A stretch of DNA of 37,033 bases from CAZUVM01 sp964623885. Lineage in GTDB: Bacteria > Verrucomicrobiota > Verrucomicrobiia > Limisphaerales > UBA8199. Location of the stretch: positions 1 to 37,033 of the forward strand of contig CAZUVM010000109.1 of assembly GCA_964623885.1 (NCBI GenBank), read 5' to 3'. A program made the position numbers and the translations under genes. Below are positions 34,862-37,033 of the stretch, piece after piece. The notes below the pieces were generated by a model. It was not told the origin of the DNA. It ran no database searches and saw nothing but the letters and a program-made list of their open reading frames with translations. Each line of letters starts with the position of its first letter. The stretch's first letter is position 1.

Positions 34862-35935
34862 CTACTTGAGCTTCACCACTACCAGGTTCATCGTGATCTT
34901 CAGCAGGCGCTCATCCAAGACCGTGTTCAGGCCGCCGCGGCCAACGGGACCAGCGGGTTGGGCAGCCGGAGCTACCGCCTGAGGTTGATAAGCGGGGGTG
35001 TAAGAACGTAAAGGAATACCGCCCAAAGAACTTCCGCCGCCGCCGTAGCGGTCGCCTGCATCCGGGCGAGGTCCGCTCAATCCGTAACGCTCTCGCATTG
35101 CGCGATCCATATCGACCTGCGACGGACGCGGTGGAGGCCTGTATATTTGCTGCTCCTGCGGTGCTTGCACGACCGATGTGGATTCGGGGCTCGGCGCGGG
35201 CGCCGGCTCGACATTAAAGTTTTTCACGATGATTCCGTTCGCCGAACTGGCGAAGCCGGACAACACGGCGGCCAGTTCGGTGCTGAAGCAGTTAAAGGTC
35301 AGTTCGTACGGCGTCATTACCGCCAGTTCGTTGGTGGTGGATTTCTCAATCAAGTAATCCGATTGTGACCCGTTGGCGTCGTCGCCGGACACCCGTTCGC
35401 GACGGATGCGCTCCAGGGAATTGACCTTGGCCTGAAACAGCACATCCGCGATTGCTTTGACTTCTCCCAATTGCACCGACAGCGGCTGCAGGCTGCCGGC
35501 CGCGAACGAAAGCGCGCGGCGTTGGGCATCGAATGAAAAAGCATACTCCGTCGGCAAGGTGACGCTGGAGTTGGTGGCATCGCGCTGCAACTGGTTGAGC
35601 GTGCGGCTCAGGGCCGTGGAGAAGGACATGTCCGAAATCTTGGGCTCGTCCGGTATGGGAGGGATCCTGTGGAAATAGGCGCGGGTTTTCTGGATGTATT
35701 CGTGTAGTCCCTGCACCTGGTCTTTGGCGGCCTTGATGTTGTCGATCTTGGCATTGCCCGGATGCGGGTTTTGCTGGGCCAGCCGCTTGAGTTGCTCGGA
35801 TGTATCGTTGAGCTGATTGAAGACCTGATTGTTCAGATCCCATTTGGAATAAAGAAACCAACCCGCCGCGACCATCAACAGAAAGGCCACGACGCTGCCG
35901 ATGAAAAAATAGAGATTGCGCTTAATCCAGCCCAT
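34862..35935 (-). CDS. Amuc_1100-like/PilO-like membrane protein
   Basis: A 357-residue protein with a short cytoplasmic start (MGWIKRN), one membrane segment (about 9-29) and a coiled-coil-prone stretch (30-90). A ferredoxin-like periplasmic region follows (YAFSFDAQRRALSFAAGSLQ near 131-150; TPYELTFNCFSTELAAVLSG near 208-227; IIVKNFNVEPAPAP near 235-248). Next come a long Pro/Gly/Gln-rich linker (about 245-338) and a final strand LKITMNLVVVKLK. The same layout, including PLEIAFQGDRESVL... and a closing VSLNLV strand, is what I recall of Akkermansia Amuc_1100, which lies at the same operon position. The linker holds DRAMRERYGLSGPRP (277-291), nearly identical to a motif in the upstream gene product. 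It begins 2 bases after the PilM/N stop and ends 1 base before the next ATG. Homology to Amuc_1100 is a fold- and position-level claim. Confidence 0.75.
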   Translation of the reverse strand: MGWIKRNLYFFIGSVVAFLLMVAAGWFLYSKWDLNNQVFNQLNDTSEQLKRLAQQNPHPGNAKIDNIKAAKDQVQGLHEYIQKTRAYFHRIPPIPDEPKISDMSFSTALSRTLNQLQRDATNSSVTLPTEYAFSFDAQRRALSFAAGSLQPLSVQLGEVKAIADVLFQAKVNSLERIRRERVSGDDANGSQSDYLIEKSTTNELAVMTPYELTFNCFSTELAAVLSGFASSANGIIVKNFNVEPAPAPSPESTSVVQAPQEQQIYRPPPRPSQVDMDRAMRERYGLSGPRPDAGDRYGGGGSSLGGIPLRSYTPAYQPQAVAPAAQPAGPVGRGGLNTVLDERLLKITMNLVVVKLK

Positions 35936-35937
35936 AA

Positions 35938-37033
35938 TCAGAGCTTGAGCGGATGCTTGAGACCGATGACCACCGGGAAGGTGAAAGTGCCCGGCGCCTC
36001 ATCATCGCTAAGCGGGCCGTCATCATGGGTCGCGGCCGGATCGGAATCGAACAACGGATTGTTTCGAATTTCATTCAGAACGGAGTAAACAATGTCTTTG
36101 TTGGCGGAGGCATCGATATTCTTGAGGCTGATCGCGCGGAAGGTAACCTTCAGGGTGTCGATTTCATTGGTGGCACCTTTCTTTTTCGCCGCGGCAGCCG
36201 CGTCGGTCGCCGGCGTTTCAGCCGGACGCGGGGTGGTCAACCCATATCGCTCGCGGAAGGCTCGTTCGGCTTCAGGATTGCTGAAACCTGCGCCAAAAGT
36301 CGGCCCAGGCGTGGTCGTGCCGCCCTCCATTGGCGCCGTTTCGCTGGGGGTAACGGTGATGAGCTGATCGACCCAGATGCCGGTATCCGTCCGCAACTTG
36401 GTCTTCATGTCGTTCTCAACGCGCATCAAGGCCTGGCGAAGCTCGGTCATTACATCAGCCCAGTAATAGCGATCCGCCATCCAGGCCTGGACCTGTTCAC
36501 TGTCCTTTTTGGCCTTCTGCAGATCGCGCAGTGCCGCTTCGAACCGCTGTTGTTTCGCTTTCTGCGGCTCAACTTCAGTGTTCAGTTTCTGCAATGCTTC
36601 CTGCTTGGCTCCTGCCAAGCGATCGAACAACAACCCGATAGCGGCGATGACCGCCACGAGACTGAATACGGTGGCGATGAGATAAGGCTTCTTTTGGTTG
36701 AAACTTTGCCACTTGAGCGTGCTCTCGGGCATGAGGTTCAACTCAACCGGGCAGTGCGCCAGGTTGCGCAGCCCCAGCCCAACCACCTCACCCATCGAGT
36801 GCGCCACCCGTGCCAGGTCCTCGAGATTGATCGTCGGATCAATCTGCACGTTGCGCAGCGGATTAAAGTACTCAACCGGCACATTCAGCTTTTCAGCGAA
36901 AAACTGCGCCGGGTAAGGCATGATCGAAGCGCCGCCCGAGAGGAACAGGCGCGCGGGAGCCGAGCCACCCTGCTGCCCGCGATAGAACTGCATCGTCTGG
37001 TTGACCTGGATGTGCAGCCGGGTCATGAACTGG
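35938..37033 (-). CDS. PilM-PilN fusion protein, C-terminal part
   Basis: Cut by the window end: the frame is open at base 37033, and the Met codon at 37026 is internal. The first 90 visible residues are the end of an actin-like PilM domain (ARLFLSGGASIMPYPAQFFAEKLNVPVEYFNPL, then HSMGEVVGLGLRNL). It continues directly into a PilN-like part: ELNLMPES (95-102), one membrane segment (about 115-134, YLIATVFSLVAVIAAIGLLF), a coiled coil (about 138-180), an alpha/beta domain, a low-complexity linker with ERAFRERYGLTTPRP (254-268) and a closing domain with LKVTFRAISLKNID. PilM and PilN are normally separate proteins that bind each other, PilM holding the PilN N-terminus; fusion makes this contact permanent. 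The gene heads the visible part of the secretin operon, with a 2-base gap to the next gene. Confidence 0.85.
   Translation of the reverse strand, partial: QFMTRLHIQVNQTMQFYRGQQGGSAPARLFLSGGASIMPYPAQFFAEKLNVPVEYFNPLRNVQIDPTINLEDLARVAHSMGEVVGLGLRNLAHCPVELNLMPESTLKWQSFNQKKPYLIATVFSLVAVIAAIGLLFDRLAGAKQEALQKLNTEVEPQKAKQQRFEAALRDLQKAKKDSEQVQAWMADRYYWADVMTELRQALMRVENDMKTKLRTDTGIWVDQLITVTPSETAPMEGGTTTPGPTFGAGFSNPEAERAFRERYGLTTPRPAETPATDAAAAAKKKGATNEIDTLKVTFRAISLKNIDASANKDIVYSVLNEIRNNPLFDSDPAATHDDGPLSDDEAPGTFTFPVVIGLKHPLKL

Overview
The window is a slice of a chromosome that most likely belongs to a free-living member of the Verrucomicrobiota (Pedosphaera/Limisphaerales-like). This rests on four things: a PilM/PilN - PilO-like - PilP-like - secretin gene order like the Amuc_1101-1098 cluster of Akkermansia; very large exported proteins built from Calx-beta, delta-60, DUF11 and P-domain modules; a DUF1080 protein; and a recurrent C-terminal module (Y-x-[VL]-x-S-S-x-x-L-x-x-W ending in [FY][FY]R). 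The lineage is inferred from content, not from a marker gene. Almost everything reads on the minus strand. I see no tRNA, rRNA, CRISPR array or insertion sequence.

Left part (1-5.3 kb). The start of an alternative complex III operon runs leftwards out of the window: actA (pentaheme cytochrome), actB (Tat-exported molybdopterin-oxidoreductase-like/iron-sulfur protein) and the first 214 codons of actC (NrfD-like quinol-oxidising membrane subunit). Upstream lie a 416-base non-coding stretch and a small DUF883 (YqjD/ElaB-like) membrane protein. At 5.6-6.7 kb is the only plus-strand gene, an exported DUF1080 protein. It converges on and overlaps coaE (dephospho-CoA kinase).

Middle and right part (6.6-37 kb). 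An uninterrupted co-directional series of more than 30 kb reads from the right edge leftwards. First comes a membrane/secretion machine: a PilM-PilN fusion (cut by the window end), an Amuc_1100-like/PilO-like protein, a PilP-like protein and a 906-residue secretin, with 2-, 1- and 69-base gaps. It is followed, after only 19 bases, by five large exported proteins of 652, 784, 990, 3220 and 2231 residues, and then coaE. The last giant is an S53 (kumamolisin/sedolisin) peptidase with an intact catalytic set and a long stalk of P-domain and DUF11 repeats. The 3220-residue protein carries about ten Calx-beta domains and two separate seven-copy delta-60 repeat blocks, each consistent with a seven-bladed propeller.

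The most interesting reading is that the pilus-type secretin complex and the giant exported proteins form one functional unit: a machine plus its surface or secreted cargo, with the shared C-terminal module as a candidate sorting or anchoring element. Two adjacent inner-membrane components also share a near-identical 15-residue motif (RERYGL core) in their disordered linkers. The link between machine and cargo is inference from gene order and shared modules.
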